Origin: Thalassoglobus sp. JC818
GTDB lineage: Bacteria; Planctomycetota; Planctomycetia; Planctomycetales; Planctomycetaceae
Direction: 5' to 3'
NCBI RefSeq assembly: GCF_040717535.1
Contig: NZ_JBFEFI010000006.1
Location: 62,001 to 126,000 of the forward strand
DNA length: 64,000 bases
Positions 39,528 through 48,957 of this stretch are shown here, in pieces; the first letter of the stretch is position 1, and each line of letters opens with the position of its first letter. Below the pieces are notes generated by a model. That model worked only from the letters and a program-made list of their open reading frames with translations, was not told where the DNA came from and ran no database searches. Both the position numbers and the translations under genes were made by a program.

Positions 39528-42500
39528 ATGTCATCGTCTCTCCATTTTCCCGCCAATCGTCTCGTTCCAGCCTGTCTCTGGCTCTGTTTCATCAGCATTG
39601 GGAACGTTTTTCCAATCGCGGATGTGGCCGTTGGAGACGACAAACCCATTCTGCGGACCACTCTCAACGGGCCGATCGATCAAGTCTCGGACATCGCGTT
39701 CTCCCCAGATGGAGAGCGGCTTTACGCTGCCAGTTGGGACAAGCAAGTTCACGTCTGGAAGAAGGTCAACCAAAAGTTTGAGTACTCCCCGTCAGAGAGT
39801 TATCGCGTCCCGATTCACGGCGGACTCGACGGAGCATTAAGTGCTGTCGCGATTTCTGATGACGGATTGTGGATCGCGATGGGCGGGCGCGGAGCACGGT
39901 TGGACACATCCGGTGTGAAAGACGAAGGGTTTATCTGGCCGGGAAGTGCTCTCTCGTCATCCCAACGTCTCGCCGAAGGAGTGATCTACGTTTTCAACAC
40001 TCAAACTCGCGATGCCGTTCGACTCGAAGGTCACGCTGGCACTGTCACCGCCCTGGAGTTTGTTCCTTCTGGAAATGCTTCGAATGGAACAAGCTCCGCA
40101 CCGACTCTCGTTTCGCTGGCAGATGTTGAGTTGGGAACAAACTTTGGTGAGGAGTTTGGACCGGAGATTCGCGTTTGGGATGTTGCCAGCCAACAGTCCA
40201 TTTTCGAAACACTGCAAATCCCGAGCATTCGTCAACAGTTAGGAATCCAACCTCCATCACAGAACGCTGTCCCTCAGTTGTTTGTCTCACAAGAGAGTAA
40301 CGTATCGCAACCGCTGCAAATCGGCATCTGTTTCCCCTTCGACAACGAAGCGGGCCTGTTTGTCTGGACACCCGCGACCAACCGCTGGGCTCGACTGACT
40401 AACAATCAGGACTGGATTGCCCTCGCTGGAGGAAGATCTCTGACAGGCAAGCTGGAAATCTCCGCAGTCAATCGTCGCACTGGTCAGTGCAGCATTGGAT
40501 CAATCACAGTCCCGACAGCTGGTAACGCCGTGGCCTCCATTCAGTTTCAGCCGCAAGTCAATCTTCCCAATCGCACTTTGGCCTATGCCATCGATCACAT
40601 TCCGGGATCATTGCAAGCGACAGTCGCACTCGCCGGGCAATTCGGAACTGACAATCCTCAATACAGCGTCGTCGCTAAAACCAGTCGATCCCCGTCTCTG
40701 CAAAATGTTCCAGTCTGGAGAGGCCATCCGAAGAATCCCATTCTGACAGCTTCGTCGGATGGTGACGTCGCAGTCGTCGACTCAACCGGTCAACGGATTT
40801 CAGTCATGCAGATGAGTTCGCAAGGCGAACTCTCGCAGCCCTTCCAACTTCTTGCAGCTTCGCAGGTGCGATTTCAGTCCGCTGAATTTGTTCGTCGCGG
40901 AGACGATGTCGGTTTGCGAATTTCAGACACAAGCCGTGGGCCGATCGTCTTTGAGCTGACAACCGGGAAAATCACAAACGACCAGAACAACTGGCAGCGA
41001 TACTCAGCTTCTGCCCAATCTCGCACCGAACTGACTCCTGAATCACTGACAAGCGACAAATTGACGTTACGCACCGGCGGCCAGACGAAAGACCTCTCAC
41101 TCTGCCGATTCAATGATCGACCAGTTCGTATTCTGACTACCGCGACTACCGATCAAGTGGCGCTCGTCGCGTGGCTGGAAGGTGCAGAACCGAGATTCGA
41201 CTTGTACGACCTGGAGACTGGAGAACTACGCCGCCGCATGCGAGGCGTTGAGGGACGCATCGTCTCGATTGACGTTCTCGGCGATCAGCGATTGCTTGCG
41301 GTCGGAACGGACTCAGGGGCGATTCACGTCTTCCAACTCGGCGAAGTCTCGCCCAGCGACCATGGACTGATTCGAAACGGAAATCAAATTCTGTCGGTCC
41401 ATTCGCAAGACGGTGATATCGTCTTTCAGAAGCCATTCGCCAACTTCGAAGTCGGAGAGCGAGTCGAAGCCGTTGAAGTCTCCGGAGAACGTGTCAGCCT
41501 CGACTCAGTAGATGAATTCTACGAACTCGTGCATCTGTTTCCGCCGGGCATGAGCTTCGAACTCATTACCGATCGACAGCAAAGCCCCGTCGAAGTCGGG
41601 GATGCGATCAAAGAAAAGAAACCGCTCTTCTCGCTGTTGATTGTTCCCAGCCAGACGAATCCGAACAAACTCGACTGGATCGGTTGGCATCCTGTGGGAG
41701 TTTTCGAAAGTAGTCGAAGAGAAGCAGAAACGTTCCTCGGTTGGCACTTCAACACCAGCGACGCGGACAGCGTCGCCCGGTTCGCGGAAATCTCCGAATA
41801 CCGAGAACGCTTTCATCGTCCGGGATTGATTCGCGCCCTCTTTGAGAATGAACAAATTCCTCAGCGTCAACCGCCTCCCCCAGCCCAGCTTTCTCTCGAA
41901 CTCCGAACGTCCGAGGGAAACACGGTTCCCCCCAATGAAAAGGGGATCTGGCTGATTCGCGACAAAAATGTCACAGCGATTCTTAGAGTTCGCAGTCCGT
42001 TTCCAGTTGAAGCCATCGGCTCCGTGAATGCTCAGCTTGAGTTCTCAAGTGGAACAAAGCTTCCGGGGACCATCGTGCAATCAGGTGTTCGCGAATGGAC
42101 AATTCAGTTTCCAACCGAAGGCTGGATGAGTGGCATCGCGAATCTCAACGCGAATGTGATCTCACGAGAGTATTCACCACGAGTCTTCAAAGACTCGATC
42201 CCTGTCCGCTATCAGGTCCCTGCTCCGGTTCTCGTTCTCGCCCCGACTCCAGAAACGACCGACCAACCTGAAGTCGATCTGATGTTCAATCTTCAAACGA
42301 ATCAGGCAGGGCAATCTCAGGTCACAATCACTCGAATTGATGGGCTCGGCTCACAACAAACCGTCGTCAATAAGCCGTTCGACCAGGGCCTGCACACAAT
42401 CCCCATCACTCTTGAGGAAGGATTGAACCGAATTGAAATCGTGGCCACTAACGAAGATCCCCAAGACAGCCAGCCATCAGCCGATCGAGCAACTGTCGCC

Positions 42501-44876
42501 ACCATCATCGAGTTCAAGAAGCCTGTTTCGACAATCCCTCCTTCAGTCACACTCAAGGAACTGTTGACCGATCAAAGCGTCATTGATCTTGGTCCACGAG
42601 TTGGATCCATTTCAGTCCAGTCCTCGGAAATCACCCTCTCTGGAGAAGTGAACGCTGACACCGAACTCAACTCTGTCATCCTGCGAACGCCAAAATCGGA
42701 AACGAAGACGGGTGAGTTCGAAGCGGGTGTTTCGCGCTCCGCCAAGTTTGAACAAAAGGTTCAACTCACTCCCGGCGAGAATGAAATCGTCATCGAAGGA
42801 ACAACCACGACCGGACTCACCGGTCGCTCAATTCTGGTGGTCAACTACACTCCCATCCCAAGTGTTCCCGTCATTGAAGCTGTTCAAGGCGTCCCACTGG
42901 ATGGACAATTCGACATCTCGGAAGAACAGGACGCCCCAACTGGACGTCTCGTTTTGAATTCCGATGACCACTCTCAAGCAGTCTCCGTTACGTTTCGCCC
43001 CGAAGCTTCAACTACCGAGAAAACGCATGCGGAAACGTATCGAGTCACACTCAACGGAGAAACCGTACAACCGACCAACGTCGCTATCGACGGAGATCGA
43101 ACGCGCTTGACGATCCCACTCAACCCAGGATCGCAACGCTTGTCGCTTGTGATTGAAAACGAATGGGGGGGAAGTCAGGAATCGGATCCAGTTGTCATCG
43201 ACTATCGACGTCCACCCAAGATTTCAGAAGTGATCCTGACCGAGAACGAAACCGAACCGTTTCTGCGGTCATTGAAAGCGATGTTCCAGACTCCCGAAGA
43301 ACTCCCTGTTCGGGAAAGTGGAGTTCAGGTCCTGGTGAATGGCGTTTTGATTCGCGGAATGGATGTCTCCTTGATGAACATCGACCGAGACACCTGGGCA
43401 GCGGAAGTCCGCGGAGTCTCACTGATTCCGGATTCGTCCAACTCAATCGAACTCAGTCTGCTGAATGAAGATGGTCGATCGCGAACTCCATGGAAAGAAA
43501 TCGTCGTCACTCCACCGGAACAAGTCCCGCCACCAGTTGTCACAGTTCTTTCTCCGGAAACGGAAACGCAAACTTCGGAATCTGAGGTCGTCGTTCGATT
43601 TCGAGTTCAAACTGAATCCGAAGTCAACGATGTCATTGCCGTCAACGACATTTATCAAATCGACGGAACGGTGAGCTACGATGCCGAGAAGAAAGAATAT
43701 CAGGCGACGATTCCGCTGCTCGATAGTGTGAATGAAATTCGTCTCGCAGCCATTGATCAGGACGGACAGCAATCTGAACCGATCCGACTCGTTGTCACCC
43801 GCATTCCGCGTCCGACATTGATCCGCATCGACTCCGTTGGTGATCTGGCAGTTTCGGCTCCCGTCAAGGAGTCTGTTTCCCTCGACAAACCAACGACTCA
43901 GATCCATGGTCACGTCGAGTTGGATTCTCCGATGGACAGCCCGATGCTCGTCCGCGTCTGGTTGAATGACTTCCTTCAGGAAATCGCTCCATTGGTGCAG
44001 TCGGAAGATAACGAATCACTCTGGACGTTCAGCGCTCCGATCACACTCAACAGAAACTCGAATGCGTTGCGACTCGAACTTCTGGGCGGCCCTTCTGATC
44101 AGAACTCGACGCGCGAGTTGACGATTGACTGTGCCAATCCCATCACTGAGCAGTCGCTCCATGTCGTGATGCTGACAACCGAAGAGGAAACACCAACTCT
44201 GGAAGACAGCGAACGACTGATCTCGCGGATGCGGGAATCGCTGTCGATCACTTGTCTGGATGGTGAGTGTTCCTCCCCTTCGTTTTCTGTTGTCCGTGAA
44301 TACCCGTTGACGGGAAGAGCACTGCAAGTCTCCACTCTCAACGGATTATTCTCGCTGATCAGTGCAGAAATCGACCAGGGGCGTGGACGAATTGGAATGG
44401 ACCAGTCCGTGACGAATGACGTGGTTCTCATTTTCTATGCAGGTCAGGAATACCGTTTTCTCGACGAAAATCGCTTTGTTCTCGCGACAGGAGGCCGCAG
44501 CCAGCTGATTGGAAAAGGAGACCCCGAACAGATTCGCAGCGAACTCGACAGTCTCATCTCGAGCGAATTGTTTGTCGACTGGATGGGACAACTCAAGGGG
44601 GCGCATCTCCTTTTCCTCGATGTCGAATCGAATGTCACTCAGAACGAAGACCGTGACGAGACTGATCCGCATCTGGGTGTCTATCGAGTGACTCGCGACA
44701 GCACGAGACAAGTGGAGACCAGCCAGTTACTACGAACCCTTTCCCAATTGACACCGACCACTCGCTATCTGGAAGATGTCTCTGCGGGACTCTCCATGAT
44801 CACAACCTCGTGGTACACGCCAGCGGGTCTCTCGCGAATGGAGTTCGGAGCGGGTGAGAAAACTCAAATCGACTAA
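39528..44876 (+). CDS. Giant secreted WD40 / Ig-like protein with a degenerate caspase-like C-terminus
   Basis: 1782 residues. Signal peptide (LVPACLWLCFISIGNVFPIADVAVG). The first about 600 residues carry WD40-type repeats (VSDIAFSPDGERLYAASWDKQVHVW, LSAVAISDDGLWIAMGG, RLEGHAGTVTALEF). Then come several Ig/FN3-like beta domains with P-[PT]-x-[VI] linkers up to about residue 1530. The C-terminus resembles a caspase/C14 domain: DVVLIFYAGQEYRF and AHLLFLDVESN, where active members have a GHG His and a D-x-C Cys. Here they are Gln1640 and Val1699, so peptidase activity is unlikely. It is in one operon with the kinase. Its TAA stop belongs to repeat copy C. Confidence 0.8.
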   Translation: MSSSLHFPANRLVPACLWLCFISIGNVFPIADVAVGDDKPILRTTLNGPIDQVSDIAFSPDGERLYAASWDKQVHVWKKVNQKFEYSPSESYRVPIHGGLDGALSAVAISDDGLWIAMGGRGARLDTSGVKDEGFIWPGSALSSSQRLAEGVIYVFNTQTRDAVRLEGHAGTVTALEFVPSGNASNGTSSAPTLVSLADVELGTNFGEEFGPEIRVWDVASQQSIFETLQIPSIRQQLGIQPPSQNAVPQLFVSQESNVSQPLQIGICFPFDNEAGLFVWTPATNRWARLTNNQDWIALAGGRSLTGKLEISAVNRRTGQCSIGSITVPTAGNAVASIQFQPQVNLPNRTLAYAIDHIPGSLQATVALAGQFGTDNPQYSVVAKTSRSPSLQNVPVWRGHPKNPILTASSDGDVAVVDSTGQRISVMQMSSQGELSQPFQLLAASQVRFQSAEFVRRGDDVGLRISDTSRGPIVFELTTGKITNDQNNWQRYSASAQSRTELTPESLTSDKLTLRTGGQTKDLSLCRFNDRPVRILTTATTDQVALVAWLEGAEPRFDLYDLETGELRRRMRGVEGRIVSIDVLGDQRLLAVGTDSGAIHVFQLGEVSPSDHGLIRNGNQILSVHSQDGDIVFQKPFANFEVGERVEAVEVSGERVSLDSVDEFYELVHLFPPGMSFELITDRQQSPVEVGDAIKEKKPLFSLLIVPSQTNPNKLDWIGWHPVGVFESSRREAETFLGWHFNTSDADSVARFAEISEYRERFHRPGLIRALFENEQIPQRQPPPPAQLSLELRTSEGNTVPPNEKGIWLIRDKNVTAILRVRSPFPVEAIGSVNAQLEFSSGTKLPGTIVQSGVREWTIQFPTEGWMSGIANLNANVISREYSPRVFKDSIPVRYQVPAPVLVLAPTPETTDQPEVDLMFNLQTNQAGQSQVTITRIDGLGSQQTVVNKPFDQGLHTIPITLEEGLNRIEIVATNEDPQDSQPSADRATVATIIEFKKPVSTIPPSVTLKELLTDQSVIDLGPRVGSISVQSSEITLSGEVNADTELNSVILRTPKSETKTGEFEAGVSRSAKFEQKVQLTPGENEIVIEGTTTTGLTGRSILVVNYTPIPSVPVIEAVQGVPLDGQFDISEEQDAPTGRLVLNSDDHSQAVSVTFRPEASTTEKTHAETYRVTLNGETVQPTNVAIDGDRTRLTIPLNPGSQRLSLVIENEWGGSQESDPVVIDYRRPPKISEVILTENETEPFLRSLKAMFQTPEELPVRESGVQVLVNGVLIRGMDVSLMNIDRDTWAAEVRGVSLIPDSSNSIELSLLNEDGRSRTPWKEIVVTPPEQVPPPVVTVLSPETETQTSESEVVVRFRVQTESEVNDVIAVNDIYQIDGTVSYDAEKKEYQATIPLLDSVNEIRLAAIDQDGQQSEPIRLVVTRIPRPTLIRIDSVGDLAVSAPVKESVSLDKPTTQIHGHVELDSPMDSPMLVRVWLNDFLQEIAPLVQSEDNESLWTFSAPITLNRNSNALRLELLGGPSDQNSTRELTIDCANPITEQSLHVVMLTTEEETPTLEDSERLISRMRESLSITCLDGECSSPSFSVVREYPLTGRALQVSTLNGLFSLISAEIDQGRGRIGMDQSVTNDVVLIFYAGQEYRFLDENRFVLATGGRSQLIGKGDPEQIRSELDSLISSELFVDWMGQLKGAHLLFLDVESNVTQNEDRDETDPHLGVYRVTRDSTRQVETSQLLRTLSQLTPTTRYLEDVSAGLSMITTSWYTPAGLSRMEFGAGEKTQID

Positions 44877-44978
44877 AGCAAGTTGCTCTTTCCTATGCAC
44901 TCGCTTGCACACTTTCATAAGTTAAAAGGCTGTGCTTGCTCGTGCGAGATCGCGCATACAAAACCAGAAAACGCTCTA
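44874..44978 (+). repeat. Interspersed 3'-end repeat, copy C
   Basis: It starts with TAA, the stop codon of the giant gene, then AGCAAGTTGCTCTTTCC, ATGCACTCGCTTGC, GTGCTTGCTCGTGCGAGA and ends AAAACGCTCTA. Length 105 bp. Confidence 0.9.
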
Positions 44979-45145
44979 ACTGGCTTCTCGGTCAGTTGGA
45001 TTCATAACGTCCTGGCAGAGATGCAGAGACTTGCAAGATGCCTCTCATTCGGCATGCTGAATGCATTCGGTGGATCACTCAGTTGATCGTTTGACGACGG
45101 AAACAACATCGAACAAAACCTTGATCGCGTACGAGGAATGAATTG

Positions 45146-45754
45146 ATGCGGGAATACAAACAGCCCCTTCGTGCTTGCTACTGCTTGTTTTTTCTCTTGC
45201 TCTGTTCCGCTCCTGGTTGGGGGGAGGAGCCCCGGCGACTGATCACGGCCGAATTTACACTCTTCGAAACGACAGATCAGAATTCCCTACTGACCGATGA
45301 AAAACTCGATCGGAACGGCCTTCTCGCAGTCATTCAAAACGCGACCAATTCGAATGAACTGAAACACTTGACCCGAGTGCGGACGACGTCCGTCGAAGGA
45401 CTTCGATCAGTGGTCCAGATTGGAGCCAAAGAACGCGTCGGCAGTGGAATGACGATGACACCCGGAGGGGCTCAAAAGGTCTACACCATCGAAGATGTCG
45501 GGACGATCGTCTCCTTCATTCCCAGAGTTTTTGAAGATCAAATCAACTTCCAACTCGAATTCGAGCAGACCCGGCTCGAACGAAACGAAGATGTTGAAGA
45601 ATTGCAGAGCCCACGCACGGTCTCTCTGACACTTTCGACGAGCTGCAGCATCAGATCGGGCCAGGTCAAACTCATCTCAGCGAGCGAACAACTTTCGGAT
45701 GGCGACCATCAGCGATTTACATATCTTCTGCTGGAAGCTCACATCGTCGACTAG
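45146..45754 (+). CDS. Secreted protein with secretin-like beta repeat, function unknown
   Basis: 202 residues from the ATG at 45146 (GAGGA about 10 nt upstream; a TTG directly before is also in frame). Signal peptide (CYCLFFLLLCSAPGWGEE). The C-terminal half, VYTIEDVGTIVSFIPRVFEDQINFQLEFEQTRLE then RTVSLTLSTSCSIRSGQVKLI, recalls the beta-strand pattern of type II/III secretin domains (VGTTLEVTPRV...), but the protein is far too short to be a secretin. It may share only the small domain. It lies after the giant gene and repeat copy C, perhaps with its own promoter. Its TAG stop begins repeat copy D. Confidence 0.7.
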   Translation: MREYKQPLRACYCLFFLLLCSAPGWGEEPRRLITAEFTLFETTDQNSLLTDEKLDRNGLLAVIQNATNSNELKHLTRVRTTSVEGLRSVVQIGAKERVGSGMTMTPGGAQKVYTIEDVGTIVSFIPRVFEDQINFQLEFEQTRLERNEDVEELQSPRTVSLTLSTSCSIRSGQVKLISASEQLSDGDHQRFTYLLLEAHIVD

Positions 45755-45857
45755 AAAAAGTTGCTCTTTTCCGTGCACTCACCTGTGCTGTTAGATTCAG
45801 TAAAAAGGCTGCGTTTGCTCGTGCGAGACAGAGCAGTCCAAATCTGAAGATGCTCTA
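45752..45857 (+). repeat. Interspersed 3'-end repeat, copy D
   Basis: It begins with TAG, the stop codon of the preceding gene (TAGAAAAAGTTGCTCTTTTCC), then GTGCACTCACCTG, TTTGCTCGTGCGAGAC and ends AAGATGCTCTA. Length 106 bp. It is in direct orientation to copy E, 303 bp away, with one small gene between. Confidence 0.9.
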
Positions 45858-45905
45858 CGCTGAATTCCGCTCTTCAAGGATGTGATACACGACAAAAGCC
45901 CGCAA

Positions 45906-46136
45906 TCACAAAGAAACTTTTTTCGTCTCTTCGGAATGGCTCCGTCCCCTGCCGGGATCGAGATCGAGTTGCACAAGATCGTTGGGACTTTCAGCGGCGG
46001 TGGAACTGGGACATTTCGAGCACCCAAAACACCCGCCGCCTGAATGGCTCGTGAAGAACTGATACACCTCCCGGCACAGGATCAACACTGCGAGTGAAAC
46101 AATCGCGATTGAGATGATGCTTTGCCAGTCGATCAA
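45906..46136 (-). CDS. Small Cys-rich single-TM protein, FeoB-associated type
   Basis: 76 residues. The start is a TTG at 46136 with GAGGAG 7 nt upstream, which supports it over any ATG. One TM segment (WQSIISIAIVSLAVLILCREVY) is followed by GGGCFGCSKCPSS, a CxxCxxC motif as in the FeoB-associated Cys-rich membrane proteins. Those accompany ferrous-iron transporters; no feoB is visible in this window. The C-terminus is polar. The gene is bracketed by two direct repeats (copies D and E). Confidence 0.75.
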   Translation of the reverse strand: MIDWQSIISIAIVSLAVLILCREVYQFFTSHSGGGCFGCSKCPSSTAAESPNDLVQLDLDPGRGRSHSEETKKVSL

Positions 46137-46160
46137 GAGATTCTCCTCAAACTATCACAC

Positions 46161-46264
46161 TAGAGCAAGTTGCTCTTTCCTGTGCACTCGCTTGCGTTGT
46201 TTCACAAGATAAGAGGCTGTGCTTGGTCGTGCGAGATCCTGCACACCAAACCCAGAATCCTCGA
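46161..46264 (+). repeat. Interspersed 3'-end repeat, copy E
   Basis: TAGAGCAAGTTGCTCTTTCC, GTGCACTCGCTTGC, GTGCTTGGTCGTGCGAGA and a decayed end AGAATCCTCGA. Length 104 bp. Unlike most copies it does not supply a stop codon: it lies upstream of the small Cys-rich gene (minus) and 79 bp beyond the end of mtnA (minus). Confidence 0.88.
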
Positions 46265-46342
46265 ACAGTTCTTCAACATTCGAGCGGAGAAAGACGAAGA
46301 GCGCTCCGATCAATTGTTCACGTCAATGCCGGGCGAGTCAAT

Positions 46343-47413
46343 TCAGCGATTCGTCTTTCCGATTTGCGATCGCACCTGCTCCGTAGTGACCGGTTGGATG
46401 ATTCCGTGTTCGGTAATGATTGCGGAGATCAGTTCTGCAGGCGTCACATCGAACGCTGGATTGTAAACACGGGTTGATTCGGGAGCTGTCTGCTTCCCCA
46501 TTCCGTTTGTGATTTCTTCAGGTTGTCGCTCTTCGATTGGAATCTCATCCCCGGTCGCCAGAGACAAATCGAAAGTGCTTGAAGGAGCAGCAACATAGAA
46601 TGGAATGTTGTGGGCCTTCGCTAGAAGTGCCACGGAATACGTTCCGATTTTGTTGCAGGCGTCGCCGTTGGCCGCGATGCGGTCTGCTCCGGTAATGACC
46701 GCTTGAACTCGCTTCTCTTTCATGACCTGGCCAGCCATGGAATCGCAGATGAGCGTCACCGGAATATCTCGTTGCTGAAGTTCCCAGGTTGTCAGTCGCG
46801 CCCCTTGTAGCAGCGGTCGCGTTTCGTCGGCGTAAACCTGAATCTCTTTGCCTTGCGCAGCTGCTGCGAACATCACAGCCAAAGCGGTCCCATCACCTGC
46901 AGTCGCCAGTCCACCAGCATTGCAGTGAGTCAGAATGCTCGTTCCCTTCTCAATCAACTTCGCCCCATGCTGACCAATCGCAGCACACATCGCCCGATCT
47001 TCCTCTTCGATCGCCTTCGCCTCTGCGAGCAATCTCTGATGAAGTTCCTGCGAGGAGAGTGAAGAGTTTGCGAGGCCGACATCCTGCATCCGATCGAGTG
47101 CCCAGAACAAGTTGACAGCCGTCGGTCGACTCGTGGCGAGATAAGCAGTGACTTCTTTCAGCCGACGATCGAATTCGTCGCGGCTAGCCGATGCATCGAT
47201 GTTCTGTTGCAGACCGATAACGACACCATAAGCAGCGGCGCATCCAATCGCAGGAGCGCCACGCACGCGAAGCATTTTGATTGCTTCCCACACTTCTTCG
47301 ACGGTCTTGCAGTTGATTTCCTTGAATTCGGTCGGCAACAGCGTTTGGTCGATCATTGTCAACCAGCCATCAGGTCCACCGTTCCATCGCATTGTTTTTG
47401 GGGGAGTCGTCAT
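46343..47413 (-). CDS. mtnA: S-methyl-5-thioribose-1-phosphate isomerase
   Basis: 356 residues from the ATG at 47413 (AGAAG upstream). The family is clear: MIDQTLLPTEF, RVRGAPAIGCAAAYGVV, RPTAVNLFWALDRM, ILTHCNAGGLATAGDGTAL (catalytic Cys), ETRPLLQGARLTTWEL, VQAVITGADRIAANGDACNKIGTYSVALLAK (catalytic Asp), FYVAAPSSTFDL and NPAFDVTPAELISAIITEHG. It converts methylthioribose-1-phosphate to methylthioribulose-1-phosphate in methionine salvage. No other mtn gene is seen. glcE lies 116 bp upstream on the same strand; the pathways are not linked, so co-transcription is uncertain. Confidence 0.95.
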   Translation of the reverse strand: MTTPPKTMRWNGGPDGWLTMIDQTLLPTEFKEINCKTVEEVWEAIKMLRVRGAPAIGCAAAYGVVIGLQQNIDASASRDEFDRRLKEVTAYLATSRPTAVNLFWALDRMQDVGLANSSLSSQELHQRLLAEAKAIEEEDRAMCAAIGQHGAKLIEKGTSILTHCNAGGLATAGDGTALAVMFAAAAQGKEIQVYADETRPLLQGARLTTWELQQRDIPVTLICDSMAGQVMKEKRVQAVITGADRIAANGDACNKIGTYSVALLAKAHNIPFYVAAPSSTFDLSLATGDEIPIEERQPEEITNGMGKQTAPESTRVYNPAFDVTPAELISAIITEHGIIQPVTTEQVRSQIGKTNR

Positions 47414-47529
47414 CGTTCTTCTCTTATCTGCTTTCGCACTCTTCAAATGATTTGGAGTTTATCGGACCTGGAAATGATGGACCTTCCGCCAACCGCCAAC
47501 ATGAAAGCACTTGGCACTTACTCGGTTCT

Positions 47530-48753
47530 TTATGCGTGATCGAACAGCCGTCCCGGACTGAAGACCGAATCGGGATCGAGTTTCTTCTTGATTTCTTCCA
47601 TCAATTTCCAACTCGCTGGAAGGCGACCGAAAATCGACAGTTCTTGCTTCCAGTCTGGATCGCATGACAAAATTGTCAACGCGCCACTTGAGTCTTCGGC
47701 AAAACGCCGCAGAGTCGACACCACTTTACTGGCCGCTTCGAGATTTGAATGTTCATCGGACAAATGACCGATCACGACACCATCTCCAGCATGCACTTGA
47801 GCTGCCACATCGTGCTTCGTGCAGAGATCCAGAAATGCTTCACACCGACTCGGAAGTAATCGAGCCTGAAACGTCGCGGGGTCATCCGATGTCGTCTGGA
47901 ATTCCACGAGCGCGGTCCACATTTTGTCGACCTCGCTTTCCTCCGGAACAATCAATTCCAGTGGTGAGAAGTTGCCTAATTCGTCTCGAACCGTTTCGAT
48001 TTGCCAATTGATTTCGGACTCAGCTCCTTCGTAGCCCAGCCAGACGAGAGAAGCTCCATCGGGTAATTCACGAGGAAACTCTCTCTGAACCTGCCAGGCA
48101 CACTTTGAATTCAGGACGTCTAAAACTGTCGGACGGGTCGCTGACTTGTTGAGCTGCGCGAGAACAGGCTCGATGGTGCCTGGCGCAAATGCTCCAATGA
48201 CAACTCGCTTCTGCTCCGGAAGTGGGCGAAGCTTGAGTGTCACGCTGGTGATGACAGCGAGCGTTCCGAGTGATCCGACCAGAAGCTTGCACAGGTCATA
48301 CCCAGCCACATTCTTGACGACTCTTCCACCTGCCGAAAACAGACGTCCCTGACCGTCGACGGCCGAAATTCCAATTACATAGTCCCGAAAGGTTCCGTTT
48401 CCAAACCGAGAGGGACCGGATGCATTTGAGGCGATGGCACCTCCGAGCGTAGCTCGCGAAGCATGGGCGGTTTCGATCGGCAGAGTTTGATTTTGCTCCC
48501 GCAGCACCTCCTGCAGAGCTTCCATCCGGATTCCCGCCTCGACGGTGATCGTCATGTCTCGGGCGGGGTAGTCCAGAATCTGATTCAACTCAACCGTCGA
48601 CAGGTATTGAGATTCCGTCGGAACACGTCCTCCAATGCCGAGTGCGGTTCTTCCTCCCACAGGAATGATGGGCGACTTCTCAGCACGTGCGTTTTCGCCA
48701 ATGAATCGACTCAATTCGGCGACTGTTGTCGGGGTCCATTCGGAATCAGACAC
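47530..48753 (-). CDS. glcE: Glycolate oxidase, FAD-binding subunit GlcE-like
   Basis: 407 residues. PCMH-type FAD-binding motifs: IIPVGGRTALGIGG, VEAGIRMEALQEVL, LGGAIASNASGPSRFGNGTFRDYVIGISAVD and GGRVVKNVAGYDLCKLLVGSLGTLAVI. Length and order fit GlcE, one of three subunits of glycolate oxidase (GlcDEF), which oxidises glycolate to glyoxylate at the membrane. glcD and glcF are not in this window. The start is a GTG at 48753 with no clear ribosome site, so it is less sure. It is divergent from thyX with 204 bp between. Confidence 0.88.
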   Translation of the reverse strand: MSDSEWTPTTVAELSRFIGENARAEKSPIIPVGGRTALGIGGRVPTESQYLSTVELNQILDYPARDMTITVEAGIRMEALQEVLREQNQTLPIETAHASRATLGGAIASNASGPSRFGNGTFRDYVIGISAVDGQGRLFSAGGRVVKNVAGYDLCKLLVGSLGTLAVITSVTLKLRPLPEQKRVVIGAFAPGTIEPVLAQLNKSATRPTVLDVLNSKCAWQVQREFPRELPDGASLVWLGYEGAESEINWQIETVRDELGNFSPLELIVPEESEVDKMWTALVEFQTTSDDPATFQARLLPSRCEAFLDLCTKHDVAAQVHAGDGVVIGHLSDEHSNLEAASKVVSTLRRFAEDSSGALTILSCDPDWKQELSIFGRLPASWKLMEEIKKKLDPDSVFSPGRLFDHA

Positions 48754-48957
48754 GGCGTAAATTCTGCTGGAGGGACGGGATTTTGGACCTCAGACAATGA
48801 CTACTGCACTGGCAGAGTTCAAGTGTGATCGATCGATGAAGATTCCCAAAGCATCAGAATCGCGAAGAAGCAGAGATTGAAAGCAGACTTCGTGCAACTC
48901 ATAATCCGGTTTTGAACAAGAATCGACCTGCTGCGTGATGCAGCCACAAGGAATTCC

